A DNA stretch of 35,508 nucleotides. It comes from Actinobacteria bacterium UBA7398. Its GTDB lineage: Bacteria > Actinomycetota > Actinomycetes > Nanopelagicales > Nanopelagicaceae. A model generated the notes under the pieces. That model ran no database searches. It saw nothing but the letters and a program-made list of their open reading frames with translations, and was not told where the DNA came from. Both the position numbers and the translations under genes were made by a program. This document shows, piece by piece, positions 16,930 through 24,917 of this stretch. How positions within the stretch are numbered: the stretch's first letter is position 1; each line of letters opens with the position of its first letter. The DNA lies in assembly GCA_002470135.1 (NCBI GenBank), contig DKNC01000047.1, positions 2,627 to 38,134 on the forward strand, written 5' to 3'.

Positions 16930-16935
16930 TATCCT
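16930..16935 (+). promoter_or_regulatory. -10 element (TATCCT) of leaderless DAHP synthase gene
   Basis: TATCCT, then six bases (TTTCCC-A register), then ATG 16942, with no Shine-Dalgarno between. It fits the TANNNT-N6-ATG arrangement. Confidence 0.6.
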
Positions 16936-16941
16936 TTCCCA

Positions 16942-18294
16942 ATGAATAGCGGAAATAGCTCAGCTCAAATCGAAGCGTTATTTAACGCTTCGCTTACCGC
17001 TGCGCAACAACCATCCTGGCCAGACAAAGTTGCGCTTGCTAGCGCTGTTGCAGAGTTACGATCGTTTCCGCCCCTGGTCTTCGCAGGTGAGTGCGATAAC
17101 TTAAAAGAACGTGTTGCGCTAGCTGCAGCTGGAGCTGCATTCTGGCTGCAAGGTGGTGATTGCGCCGAAACTTTCGCTGGTGCAACTGCGGATTCCATAA
17201 GAAATAGAATTAAAACAATTTTACAAATGGCGGCAGTTTTACAATACGGTGCAAGTTTGCCGGTAATTAAAGTTGGCAGAATGGCAGGCCAGTTTGCTAA
17301 ACCACGTAGTAATGAGAGCGAGACCAGAGATGGCGTGACTCTGCCTGCCTATCGTGGCGACGCAGTAAATGATTTAGATTTTAATGAAAAATCGAGAACA
17401 CCTGATCCAAGTCGAATGGTCAAGGTTTATAACACCTCTGCAGCAACTTTAAATCTAGTGCGTGCATTCACTCAAGGTGGATTTGCTGATATTCGCCATG
17501 TCCATGAATGGAATAAAGGTTTTATTAAAGATTCAAAAATAGGGCCACGCTACGAAGCGATGGCAAAAGAAATTGGCAGGGCTCTAGCATTTACAAAATC
17601 TGCTGGTGTAGATCCAGATGGATTTAAGACCGTTGACTTCTATTCAAGCCATGAAGCTTTGATAATGGAATATGAAAAAGCACTCACTCGTATCGATTCT
17701 AGAACTGGCGATGCCTACGATGTATCAGCGCACTTCATATGGATAGGTGAGCGAACTAGACAATTAGATGGCGCGCACATGGATTTTGCGGCAAAGGTAA
17801 AGAATCCAATCGGTGTGAAAATTGGACCAAAGACCACCCCGGATGAAGCGTTAGCAATCATTAAAAAACTTAACCCAGATAACGAGCCTGGCCGCTTAAC
17901 TTTTATCACGCGAATGGGCGCCGGAAAAATCAGAGAAATTTTGCCAGCAATTGTTAGCGCAGTAAGTAAATCTGGTGCAAAAATTTTATGGGTATGCGAT
18001 CCAATGCATGGCAACACCTACGAAGCCCCAAGTGGCTACAAGACTCGTAAATTTGATGATGTAATGGATGAAGTTCGTGGCTTCTTTGAAGTGCATAAAG
18101 TTTGCGGCACCCACCCAGGTGGTATTCATATCGAGCTAACTGGAGATGATGTAACTGAATGCGTTGGTGGTGGTGAAGAGATTTCGCATGAAGATTTAGC
18201 AACTCGTTATGAAACGGCATGTGACCCAAGGCTTAACCACACCCAGGCTTTGGAATTAGCCTTTTTAGTAGCTGAGATGTTACGAGACCGCTAG
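16942..18294 (+). CDS. aroG: Class II 3-deoxy-7-phosphoheptulonate (DAHP) synthase
   Basis: First enzyme of the shikimate pathway, condensing phosphoenolpyruvate with erythrose 4-phosphate. The 450-residue protein has the plant/actinobacterial class II sequence: the metal-ligand Cys in FAGECDNLKERVA, FWLQGGDCAETFA, KVGRMAGQFAKPRS, YRGDAVND, SSHEALIMEYE, WIGERTRQLDGAHMDF, VKIGP and CDPMHGNTYE. The ATG at 16942 has a TATCCT hexamer six bases upstream and no ribosome-binding site. In mycobacteria the homologue lies near pknL, idsA and a metF-like gene, which also occur in this window. A perfect 10-bp tandem duplication spans its stop codon. Confidence 0.96.
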   Translation: MNSGNSSAQIEALFNASLTAAQQPSWPDKVALASAVAELRSFPPLVFAGECDNLKERVALAAAGAAFWLQGGDCAETFAGATADSIRNRIKTILQMAAVLQYGASLPVIKVGRMAGQFAKPRSNESETRDGVTLPAYRGDAVNDLDFNEKSRTPDPSRMVKVYNTSAATLNLVRAFTQGGFADIRHVHEWNKGFIKDSKIGPRYEAMAKEIGRALAFTKSAGVDPDGFKTVDFYSSHEALIMEYEKALTRIDSRTGDAYDVSAHFIWIGERTRQLDGAHMDFAAKVKNPIGVKIGPKTTPDEALAIIKKLNPDNEPGRLTFITRMGAGKIREILPAIVSAVSKSGAKILWVCDPMHGNTYEAPSGYKTRKFDDVMDEVRGFFEVHKVCGTHPGGIHIELTGDDVTECVGGGEEISHEDLATRYETACDPRLNHTQALELAFLVAEMLRDR

Positions 18295-18303
18295 AGACCG
18301 CTA
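18284..18303 (+). repeat. 10-bp perfect tandem duplication across the DAHP synthase stop
   Basis: GAGACCGCTA occurs twice in direct succession (18284-18293 and 18294-18303). The first copy contains the final codons and most of the TAG stop. It looks like a recent slippage duplication and does not alter the protein. Confidence 0.8.
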
Positions 18304-18326
18304 TTTCAATTTTTTTCGTTACGGCC

Positions 18327-18332
18327 TAAGAT
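18327..18332 (+). promoter_or_regulatory. -10 element (TAAGAT) of leaderless ogt
   Basis: TAAGAT, six bases (TCTCAA), then ATG 18339. The identical hexamer at identical spacing precedes the GTG of the Ser/Thr kinase gene. Confidence 0.6.
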
Positions 18333-18338
18333 TCTCAA

Positions 18339-18833
18339 ATGCTCTTACGCGTTAGCCATAAAACGCCAATTGGCCAACTCCATATTATTGCTGACGAACA
18401 TGTAGTTTTAGCTTCTGGTTTTGGAGATGTGGAAAATCTGATAGATCGATTAGATGAAATTGATCGCGCACGTGTGATATCTAAAGTTTCAAAAATCGCA
18501 AAGATAAGTGATTTAGTTTTGGATTATTTTGATGGCGAACTAAATGCGCTAGATTCAATTTCAGTTAGGCAACCCGGGGCTAGTTTTTCACAATCTGCTT
18601 GGAAAGCAATGCGAAAAATTAAAGCTGGAAAAGTGATTTCATATGCCGACTTAGCACACCGAGCCGGTTCGCCAGAAGCAGTTCGTGCAGCCGGTTCTGC
18701 ATGTGCAAAAAATTTAATCGCGCCAATTATTCCTTGTCATCGCATTGTTAAGAGCGGCGGTGCGCTAGGGAATTACGGTTATGGTTTAGATTCGAAAGAA
18801 TGGCTATTACGCCACGAGGGCTTTTTGCAATAA
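18339..18833 (+). CDS. ogt: Methylated-DNA--protein-cysteine methyltransferase
   Basis: Repairs O6-methylguanine by transferring the methyl group to its own cysteine. The 164-residue protein has the helix-turn-helix part with KVISYADLAHRAGSPEAVRAAG and the active-site PCHR (Cys133 within IIPCHRIVKSGG). The asparagine-hinge region and C-terminal GNYGYG..KEWLLRHEG follow. ATG 18339 is preceded at six bases by TAAGAT. It is convergent with the threonine aldolase and overlaps its 3' end by 27 bp. Confidence 0.95.
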   Translation: MLLRVSHKTPIGQLHIIADEHVVLASGFGDVENLIDRLDEIDRARVISKVSKIAKISDLVLDYFDGELNALDSISVRQPGASFSQSAWKAMRKIKAGKVISYADLAHRAGSPEAVRAAGSACAKNLIAPIIPCHRIVKSGGALGNYGYGLDSKEWLLRHEGFLQ

Positions 18834-19874
18834 ATCCGCGAGCACAACCGCAGCCCGTTCAACCAATTCGTCAGTCAGATCTAAATGCGTAACTAACCGA
18901 ACATATTTTGGTCCAATTGCACCAACCCAGACGCCTGCATCTTTAGCAGCTTGTACAAAAGTTGTTGAATCGATCTTAAGTGAACCCAATTCGATTCCAA
19001 CAATATTAGTTATGACTTTGCTGGCATCTACTGCATTCGGCGCAACCTTGGCGCATGCTTTCGCAAGGATTTGTGCCCTGCGGTGATCTTCTTTAAGTAA
19101 TTGAATGTTGTTATCAAGGGCGTAATGACCAGCAGCTGCGATTATTCCTACTTGGCGCATGCCACCGCCGTATCGCTTTCGCCAAACTCGAGCGCTGGCC
19201 ACATGTTCTTTGCTGCCAAGCATTACCGACCCAATTGGCGCGCCAAGACCTTTTGATAAGCAGACGCTGATGGTGTCGAAATATTTTCCAATTTCCTTTA
19301 GTTCAAAACCATCTGCGATATGAGCGTTCCAAATCCGCGCACCGTCTAAATGCATGGTCATGCCAGAGGAGAGCGAGGCTTTTCGTAACGCCACAATTTC
19401 AGCCATGGATTGCACGGTACCGCCACCAAAATTATGGGTGTTCTCAATTGCGATTGCCGTGGTTGAGACTAAATGCACCCCAGAATTTGGTCGAGCAATT
19501 CGCATCGCATCATCAGCTTTAAGAATTCCTTTTTCAGAGGCCCAAGTGCGCGTAGTGATTCCACTAAAGACTGCGGCGGCGCCGAGCTCTGCCCGGGCGA
19601 TATGTGAATTTTCGTCGCATATTAGTTCCTCACCAGGTTTTACCAACATTTTTATGGCAAGTTGATTAGTGAGCGATCCAGTCGCTGCAAATAATCCAGC
19701 AGCTTTGCCAAACATTTCTGCAGTTCGTTCTTCCAGCGAATTAACTGTTGGATCATCACCGTAAACATCATCGCCAACTTTTGCCGCAGAAATAGCTGCG
19801 AGCATCCCTTTAGATGGGCGGGTGACGGTGTCGGAGCGCAGGTCAACAATAGGGAGTTGCGAAGCTGTAATCAT
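18807..19874 (-). CDS. ltaE: Low-specificity L-threonine aldolase
   Basis: Pyridoxal-phosphate enzyme that splits threonine or allo-threonine into glycine and acetaldehyde. The 355-residue protein begins VDLRSDTVTRPSKGM, continues with VGDDVYGDDPTVNSLEER and the MHLDGARIWNA cofactor-binding region, and carries the Schiff-base lysine in SVCLSKGLGAPIGS (Lys208). GAGAGG about eight bases upstream of ATG 19874 serves as ribosome-binding site. It lies 20 bp after the EamA gene on the same strand and is probably last in a pknB-nfo-eamA-ltaE transcription unit. The 3' end overlaps ogt by 27 bp. Confidence 0.95.
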   Translation of the reverse strand: MITASQLPIVDLRSDTVTRPSKGMLAAISAAKVGDDVYGDDPTVNSLEERTAEMFGKAAGLFAATGSLTNQLAIKMLVKPGEELICDENSHIARAELGAAAVFSGITTRTWASEKGILKADDAMRIARPNSGVHLVSTTAIAIENTHNFGGGTVQSMAEIVALRKASLSSGMTMHLDGARIWNAHIADGFELKEIGKYFDTISVCLSKGLGAPIGSVMLGSKEHVASARVWRKRYGGGMRQVGIIAAAGHYALDNNIQLLKEDHRRAQILAKACAKVAPNAVDASKVITNIVGIELGSLKIDSTTFVQAAKDAGVWVGAIGPKYVRLVTHLDLTDELVERAAVVLADLLQKALVA

Positions 19875-19894
19875 GACCTAATCCTCTCATGGAA

Positions 19895-20749
19895 CTATTT
19901 TTCAGTTAACACAATCAAATACATTGAGATCAATACCAAAATTCCACCAACAATAATTTTAGGCGTAAGAATTTCGCCACCGAACCAAACCGCAAAGAGT
20001 GCTGCGAATACGGTCTCGTTTGTAATTAGCACGGCAACCGTGGTTGGGGACATTACTGATTGCGCCCAAGTTTGGATTATGAATGCAAATGCAGTCGCAA
20101 ATACCGCACAGAAAATTACAACCCCCCAGACTCCGTTGTCCGGCGGGGCTACATATCCGCCCGGAATAGATGCAACCCCAGTTATAGCGGCGCAAGTGGC
20201 TAGTTGAGTGATGGTCATCGCATAGGTATCTCTACCAGCGCTCCATTCACCCAAAGCGATAATGTGCGCGGAGAAAAAAATTACACAAATCAAAACTAAG
20301 AATGCGCCAAAATTTATTGAGAACCCTTGGAACGATAAAAAAGTTAACCCAATTGTGGCTATTGCAACTGCTATCCAGGCTTTTCCCGTAACTTTTCGAT
20401 GCAAAATCGATGCCGCTATTAACGGTGTTAATACGACATAAAGCCCAGTAACAAATCCGGTGATAGCTGCTGTGGTGTTACTAAGTCCGTAGGTTTGAAA
20501 AATGAAACCTAATCCTAAGAAACTTCCAGCACCAACACCACGGAGTGCAAGATCTCGGTTGATTAACTTGAGCGCTTTTGGACGCAACAAAATTAAAATT
20601 AAAGTGGCTAATGAAAATCTAGTGAAGAGGAAATCATTTATCGGCTGTCGATTTATGGAATCCTTCATCAATACAAATGTCGCTCCCCACATTGCAGCGA
20701 CTGCGACAAGCGCAAGTGGTGCGAGTTTAATTTTTAAGGAGTGTTTCAT
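19895..20749 (-). CDS. EamA/DMT-family transporter
   Basis: A 284-residue membrane protein with about ten helices in two EamA repeats (beginning LAPLALVAVAAMWGATFVLMK and, in the second half, FGAFLVLICVIFFSAHIIA). Residues such as GLSNTTAAITGFVTGLYVVLTPL are typical of drug/metabolite exporters of the RhaT-like type. Substrate unknown; the downstream threonine aldolase gives a weak hint of amino-acid export. The ATG at 20749 overlaps the nfo stop as ATGA, implying translational coupling. It is unrelated in detail to the EamA gene at 14868-15743. Confidence 0.86.
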   Translation of the reverse strand: MKHSLKIKLAPLALVAVAAMWGATFVLMKDSINRQPINDFLFTRFSLATLILILLRPKALKLINRDLALRGVGAGSFLGLGFIFQTYGLSNTTAAITGFVTGLYVVLTPLIAASILHRKVTGKAWIAVAIATIGLTFLSFQGFSINFGAFLVLICVIFFSAHIIALGEWSAGRDTYAMTITQLATCAAITGVASIPGGYVAPPDNGVWGVVIFCAVFATAFAFIIQTWAQSVMSPTTVAVLITNETVFAALFAVWFGGEILTPKIIVGGILVLISMYLIVLTEK

Positions 20750-21624
20750 TTCTTAATTGCACTTCTAAACTTCTTTAAAAGCTCAACTTCTTTGCTGTGC
20801 TCTGGCTCTTCGCCTGGAGTTTCAAGAATCAGAGGCGCGTTTTTGATGGCGGGGTGAGCCAGCAATTCCTTAAAGGGATCTAATCCAATTTCACCATCAC
20901 CTAAGTTTTGATGGCGGTCTTTCAGTGCGCCTAGTACATCCATTGAGTCGTTTGCGTGAATTAATTGAATTCGCTCAATACCTGCGATTTGTACTAATAA
21001 ATCTAGAGTTTCGGTCATGCCACCTTTCTTTTTAATATCGTGACCAGCCGCAAAGACATGACAAGTATCGAGACAGATTCCGACCTTTGGATGGTATTCA
21101 AATGCTTTTAAGTAATTTTCCAAATCATCCAATTTCTTAACAAGAGACTGACCTTGACCAGCAGTTGGTTCCAGAAGCAACATTGGCGATTCATTAGTTA
21201 ATTTTTCTAAAACAGGGAGCATTCCTTTCTTAATCTGCTTCCAAGCGTTTTCTACATGGCTAACGTCAACAGCAGAGCCGGTGTGGATTACAACTCCGAG
21301 CGCGCCGATATCTTGACCACGTTGCAGAGAGTATGCAGTAGAGCGAATTGAGTTTTCGTAAGTTCCGACAGTGGGAGAACCGAGGTTGATTAGAAACGGC
21401 GCATGTACATAAGTCTCTATATCTAATTCTTCGCATTTTTCGCGAAAGGCTAGATCTGCGGTTGGATTTGCTTTGGGGGTTGCCCAACCTCTTGGATTTG
21501 AAGTGAAAACTTGAATGGCTTCGGCTTGGATGGTCTCCGCATAAGCAATGGAACGCTTAGCCATTCCGCCAGAAGTCGGAACATGTGCACCAATTCGCGG
21601 ACGAACTATTTCACTTTTAGGCAT
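20746..21624 (-). CDS. nfo: Deoxyribonuclease IV (AP endonuclease family 2)
   Basis: Zn-dependent endonuclease that incises DNA 5' to abasic sites in base-excision repair. The 292-residue TIM-barrel protein has the metal-ligand motifs GVVIHTGS, LLLEPTAGQG, GICLDTCHVFAAGHD, LIHANDSM, DRHQNLGDGEIG and LILETPGEE. The N-terminal RIGAHVPTSGGM is typical. The start ATG 21624 is four bases after the kinase gene stop. A TAGGCT hexamer overlapping that stop lies exactly six bases before ATG, so nfo may have its own leaderless promoter as well as read-through from pknB. Confidence 0.95.
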   Translation of the reverse strand: MPKSEIVRPRIGAHVPTSGGMAKRSIAYAETIQAEAIQVFTSNPRGWATPKANPTADLAFREKCEELDIETYVHAPFLINLGSPTVGTYENSIRSTAYSLQRGQDIGALGVVIHTGSAVDVSHVENAWKQIKKGMLPVLEKLTNESPMLLLEPTAGQGQSLVKKLDDLENYLKAFEYHPKVGICLDTCHVFAAGHDIKKKGGMTETLDLLVQIAGIERIQLIHANDSMDVLGALKDRHQNLGDGEIGLDPFKELLAHPAIKNAPLILETPGEEPEHSKEVELLKKFRSAIKK

Positions 21625-21628
21625 TGAG

Positions 21629-23575
21629 TTAGCCTACAGTGATAGTGATTTTCGAGCCACGTTTAACTTTTGTACCAGCTTTTGGTGAAATATTAGTGAC
21701 AGTTTTAACCTTCTTACTTCCAATCTTCTTGATTATCACGGCTAAATCACTGTTGACGATATCTTTAGTAGCTTCTGCAACTCCTTTATTAAGTACATTA
21801 GGCACGAATACATATTGAGAACCTTTCGAAACTATCAGAGCAATCGCGCTACCTTTTGGAATGGCTTGACTGCCATCGGGGGTTTGTTTTATAACCAAAC
21901 CTTTCATGACAGATTCATCAAAAACATAATTGACATCTACCTTAAAACCAGCGTCGGATAATTCGTTTAGCGCTTGCTCGCCACTTTTGCCGAGGTATGC
22001 TGCCGCTTCAATTTTCTCCACACCTTTACTGATGGTGAAATTTACGACGGTATCGCGTTTAAGTGCTTCACCACTTGCCGGGCTAGATGAAATTATGTAG
22101 CCAAGTGGAATCTCACTATTAAAGGCTTCAGTTTGGTTACCAACTTTTAAATTTTGTTCAGTAATTAATTTAATTGCGGCATCTGGTTGCAGCCCTTTTA
22201 GTTGGGGAACGTTATATCGCTCTTTCCCTTTAGAAACGTTTAGATAAACGGTGCCGCCACTTTCAACTTTTCCGCCACCACCAGGGATCGAAGAAATAAC
22301 TTTTCCATTTTCAACATCTTCGCTGTAAATTTCAGTTTTTACTGATACTTGTAACCCAAGGGGTGATATTTGGGAAGTTGCGTTCTTTACGGACATACCA
22401 ACAACTGAAGGAACTACGACTCGAGCACCTGGACCAAGGATTACAAACCAAGCAACAATTCCAACTGCGACCGCAATACCCAGCGCTATAAATCTATTTC
22501 GCTTTATCCGCTTTGATAGTTTGCGTTTCTTTCGAATTTCAGCAGTATTAGAAATTTTCTTATCTTCGTTTTTCAATGCAGCGACCGCCGGTTCCTTATT
22601 AACTATTTGTTCGGTTTTCGAGATTAAAGCCGCCATACCTTTTGGCATAGTTCGTTTTGAGCGTTCTTTTACTGGTTTAACTGAAATCGGTGGCAGATCT
22701 AATTCGAGGCTCAGTTGCCGCTTGCTAGGTGTGTACTTTTCCGAAATATTATTTAATTCCGCTAGTAGCTCAGTTGCATCTTTAGGTCTTTGATCTGGAT
22801 TTGATGCAGTAGCCCGTTGAACTAGCGCATCAATTTCTGGTGGGATGCTTGGCTTAAGAGTGGATGGCGCGGGAACTTTTTCATTTACGTGCTTAAAAGC
22901 AATTTGAATCGGGTCTTCCCCTTTATAAGGTTTTTCGCCAGTAAGAATTTCAAATAGCACAATTCCAACGGCGTAAACATCGCTACGGGCATCGGCAATT
23001 CCACGTTGCACTTGTTCGGGAGATAAATAAGAAACGCTACCTAGAATTACGCTAGATTCAACGGTCATTGTGGTTCCGAGAAGTGCTCCTCTAGCTAAAC
23101 CGAAATCCGCAATCTTCACTCGACCATCTTTAGAGATTAAAATATTTTCTGGCTTTATATCGCGATGCACAATTCCCAATTTATGTGCTGCACTTAGCGC
23201 ACTTAAAACGGGAGAGATGACACTGATTGCTTGATCAATACTTAGCGATCCTTGTTCATGCAAATATTCGCGAAGCGTATTTCCCTCAACTAACTCCATC
23301 ACAATAAAGACTGCGGGTGCGCCACCTTGATTCCAGCCTTGGTCTTGTACTGCCACAATATTTGGGTGCGTTAACGCGGCTGCGGCTTTGGCCTCGCGAA
23401 TGAATCTCGCAACGAAAGCTTCATCTTGCGCCAAGTGCGGATGCATAATTTTTACTGCAACATGTCGATCAAGTCGTAAATCTAGCGCTGCGTAAATCGT
23501 GGCCATGCCACCAGAGGCAATTAACCGGGTGAGTTGGTAGCGGCCATCAATAACTTCCCCGGATAAGTCAGACAC
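21629..23575 (-). CDS. PASTA-domain Ser/Thr protein kinase (PknB/PknL type)
   Basis: A 648-residue membrane kinase that senses cell-wall fragments. The cytoplasmic kinase domain (about 1-270) has a glycine-rich loop ASGGMATIYAA, catalytic VAVKIM (Lys42), HRDIKPENIL (137-146) and DFGLARG. A juxtamembrane segment and a single transmembrane helix around RFIALGIAVAVGIVAWFVILG (about 363-383) follow. Four PASTA repeats of about 65 residues form the extracellular part (starting near VVPSVVGMSVKNA, NVPQLKGLQPDAA, AAAYLGKSGEQA and FVPNVLNKGVAEA). The GTG start 23575 has TAAGAT exactly six bases upstream. In mycobacteria pknL occupies this neighbourhood, near aroG, but lacks PASTA repeats. Which Pkn orthologue this is remains open. 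Confidence 0.94.
   Translation of the reverse strand: MSDLSGEVIDGRYQLTRLIASGGMATIYAALDLRLDRHVAVKIMHPHLAQDEAFVARFIREAKAAAALTHPNIVAVQDQGWNQGGAPAVFIVMELVEGNTLREYLHEQGSLSIDQAISVISPVLSALSAAHKLGIVHRDIKPENILISKDGRVKIADFGLARGALLGTTMTVESSVILGSVSYLSPEQVQRGIADARSDVYAVGIVLFEILTGEKPYKGEDPIQIAFKHVNEKVPAPSTLKPSIPPEIDALVQRATASNPDQRPKDATELLAELNNISEKYTPSKRQLSLELDLPPISVKPVKERSKRTMPKGMAALISKTEQIVNKEPAVAALKNEDKKISNTAEIRKKRKLSKRIKRNRFIALGIAVAVGIVAWFVILGPGARVVVPSVVGMSVKNATSQISPLGLQVSVKTEIYSEDVENGKVISSIPGGGGKVESGGTVYLNVSKGKERYNVPQLKGLQPDAAIKLITEQNLKVGNQTEAFNSEIPLGYIISSSPASGEALKRDTVVNFTISKGVEKIEAAAYLGKSGEQALNELSDAGFKVDVNYVFDESVMKGLVIKQTPDGSQAIPKGSAIALIVSKGSQYVFVPNVLNKGVAEATKDIVNSDLAVIIKKIGSKKVKTVTNISPKAGTKVKRGSKITITVG
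21631..21636 (-). promoter_or_regulatory. -10 element (TAGGCT) of leaderless nfo, inside the kinase gene end
   Basis: On the minus strand TAGGCT, six bases (AACTCA), then ATG. It overlaps the last codons and stop of the upstream kinase gene. The same hexamer and spacing occur at the MFS gene. Confidence 0.5.
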
Positions 23576-23581
23576 GACGAA

Positions 23582-23587
23582 ATCTTA
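23582..23587 (-). promoter_or_regulatory. -10 element (TAAGAT) of the leaderless kinase gene
   Basis: On the minus strand TAAGAT, six bases (TTCGTC), then GTG 23575. It supports the GTG start and matches the ogt promoter hexamer. Confidence 0.6.
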
Positions 23588-23608
23588 GAGAAGGGCAAGC
23601 TATAAATC

Positions 23609-23621
23609 GGGGAGGGGAGGG
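23609..23621 (+). other. G-run cluster upstream of the kinase promoter
   Basis: On the plus strand GGGG-A-GGGG-A-GGG (23609-23621), with another GGG at 23593-23595, sits in a 52-bp gap of otherwise AT-rich DNA. It lies about 22-34 bp upstream of the kinase -10 element, where a -35 would be expected. Four G-runs could in principle form a quadruplex with one long loop. Function unknown. Confidence 0.4.
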
Positions 23622-23627
23622 TCATTT

Positions 23628-24194
23628 TCAATATAAATTGCCATCAATTCGCAGGTTCGCGCACTCCCTGGTTTTGTCGCGTTCAAAAAAATCCAATTCA
23701 AGTAATTGCCATTTCCGCATCTGGGCTTCAATCTCATTACCGTCCCGAGCTAAAACGCGTTTTAAACCAAGTTCGGTCGCTACATCTATCCAGATTAAAT
23801 AGTTTGCATATTTACGAACCACCGCCTGAGCTGAACCAACGCCTTCCAAAATTAAATATTGCGGCGGATCAAACGAAACCGTAATGCCCGGTTTCATCTG
23901 GAACCAATCAAATACTCGATACTCGGCGCGCTTTTCTAGGGAAATTGGTTTTAATATCTGGTTCTCAAGGTTACGAGTTAATGTAGTAGTGAGCGCATCA
24001 TCCCATCCTTGATAAAGCGCATCCATATGAATAGTTACTACCGTGAATTGGGTTAGCGCAGCTTCTAATGCAAATGAAAGCGTAGTTTTCCCAGAGCCAG
24101 CCGGACCATCAATAGCAATTATTCGAGTAACACCACACGCAGGTGGCGCAGCATCTACACTCTTAATTAACTCTAAAAAATTATTTTCTGACAT
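23628..24194 (-). CDS. P-loop kinase of the uridine-kinase-like family; candidate thiamine-linked kinase
   Basis: A 188-residue protein with Walker A DGPAGSGKTTL (29-39 from ATG 24194) and a substrate-loop motif HMDALYQGWDD near residue 60. Next come EYRVFDWF, the Walker B-like YLILEGVGS and a C-terminal lid RVLARDG with ECANLRID. It fits the uridine-kinase-like family common in actinobacteria, whose substrates are mostly unassigned. I choose ATG 24194 because upstream codons lie inside pnuC; the overlap with pnuC is 14 bases, so translation is coupled. Since the operon is headed by a TPP riboswitch, a thiamine or thiamine-precursor kinase that traps the imported vitamin is a reasonable inference. 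A nucleoside or nicotinamide riboside kinase is the alternative. Confidence 0.75.
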   Translation of the reverse strand: MSENNFLELIKSVDAAPPACGVTRIIAIDGPAGSGKTTLSFALEAALTQFTVVTIHMDALYQGWDDALTTTLTRNLENQILKPISLEKRAEYRVFDWFQMKPGITVSFDPPQYLILEGVGSAQAVVRKYANYLIWIDVATELGLKRVLARDGNEIEAQMRKWQLLELDFFERDKTRECANLRIDGNLY

Positions 24195-24777
24195 TTGTTT
24201 CAGCTCGTTGGAACCAACGCACCCATCCAGCAATAGCTATAAGTACAAAAAGGCCATAGAGAAGTGATGTAAACCAATAGCCTTGCCGACCATAATGCCA
24301 AGTTGCGACAGCATCGACTACAAACCAAAGCGGCCAGGCTTCATATTTTTCTAACACCATCAAAACTTGCGCAACGGTGCTGCCGACTAATACAAATGAA
24401 TCTGGCCAAGTTGCAGCCGCACCGATTTTTGCCAGTGCGGGGGCTAGCGCAATCCAAGAAACCAGCAATACTGCTAACCAAATTAATTTCTCATTATTTT
24501 TTAGTTTGGCAGGGATTGCACCTTTTGGACCCCAGCCAAACCAACCCCAAATACCAGCAGCAACAAAAACAAATTGCAGAAGTGCGCTAGCGATTAGATT
24601 TACTTGGAAGAAAAAAATGGCATATAAAATGCTGCTAGCTACCCACCAGGGCCAAGTAATTCTGACCCCGAAAACCCCTAAGAGAACGCCGACTGTTGAT
24701 GTAATTACCGAAATAAGTTCTAGGAATGAAACTTCATAACCCCATGCCGTAAAAACTGTGGCCATTATTGATGACAT
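24181..24777 (-). CDS. pnuT: PnuC-family vitamin transporter, probably thiamine (PnuT type)
   Basis: A 198-residue membrane protein with about seven hydrophobic segments and the tryptophan-rich PnuC pattern: GVRITWPWWVASSILYAIFF, GIWGWFGWG, ATWPDSF, EAWPLWFVVDAVATWHYG. PnuC proteins are facilitated-diffusion carriers whose substrate is trapped by phosphorylation; classical PnuC carries nicotinamide riboside and PnuT carries thiamine. The choice of thiamine rests on the TPP riboswitch directly upstream. An AAGGAG ribosome-binding site ends five bases before ATG 24777 and overlaps the riboswitch 3' strand. The 3' end overlaps the P-loop kinase gene, which fits a uptake-plus-trapping pair. Confidence 0.88.
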   Translation of the reverse strand: MSSIMATVFTAWGYEVSFLELISVITSTVGVLLGVFGVRITWPWWVASSILYAIFFFQVNLIASALLQFVFVAAGIWGWFGWGPKGAIPAKLKNNEKLIWLAVLLVSWIALAPALAKIGAAATWPDSFVLVGSTVAQVLMVLEKYEAWPLWFVVDAVATWHYGRQGYWFTSLLYGLFVLIAIAGWVRWFQRAETNVRK

Positions 24778-24784
24778 TTTTGCT

Positions 24785-24873
24785 CCTTTCCAATTCGCAT
24801 TACCGAACTGGTGCTACGGTCGATCTGCGGCGCAGACCCTCTCAGCCAAATTTTGGCTCCCGATGTTGAAAGG
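24785..24873 (-). promoter_or_regulatory. TPP (thiamine pyrophosphate) riboswitch upstream of pnuC
   Basis: Read on the minus strand, the 5' P1 strand CCTTTC (24873-24868) pairs perfectly with GAAAGG (24790-24785). A P3 hairpin AGCCAAA/TTTGGCT is followed by the invariant CTGAGA (24845-24840). An inserted stem TCTGC/GCAGA, common in actinobacterial THI elements, precedes GACCG and CACC. The pyrophosphate arm is TTCG-GTAATG-CGAA, carrying the conserved TAATGC. The 3' P1 strand runs into the AAGGAG ribosome-binding site of pnuC, so bound TPP should lock P1 and hide that site: translational repression. No terminator-like stem with a T-tract follows, supporting translational rather than transcriptional control. 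Confidence 0.92.
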
Positions 24874-24917
24874 CTAGCAGAGTTAAGTTTTTCTGCAGAT
24901 ATACGAGAAGATATGGC

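Noticed and set aside
18304..18320. T-tract after aroG as an intrinsic terminator
   Set aside because: No GC-rich stem precedes the T-run; the upstream repeat is direct, not inverted.
23628..24777. Nicotinamide riboside uptake as the primary function of pnuC plus kinase
   Set aside because: The TPP riboswitch points to thiamine; kept only as an alternative in the annotations.
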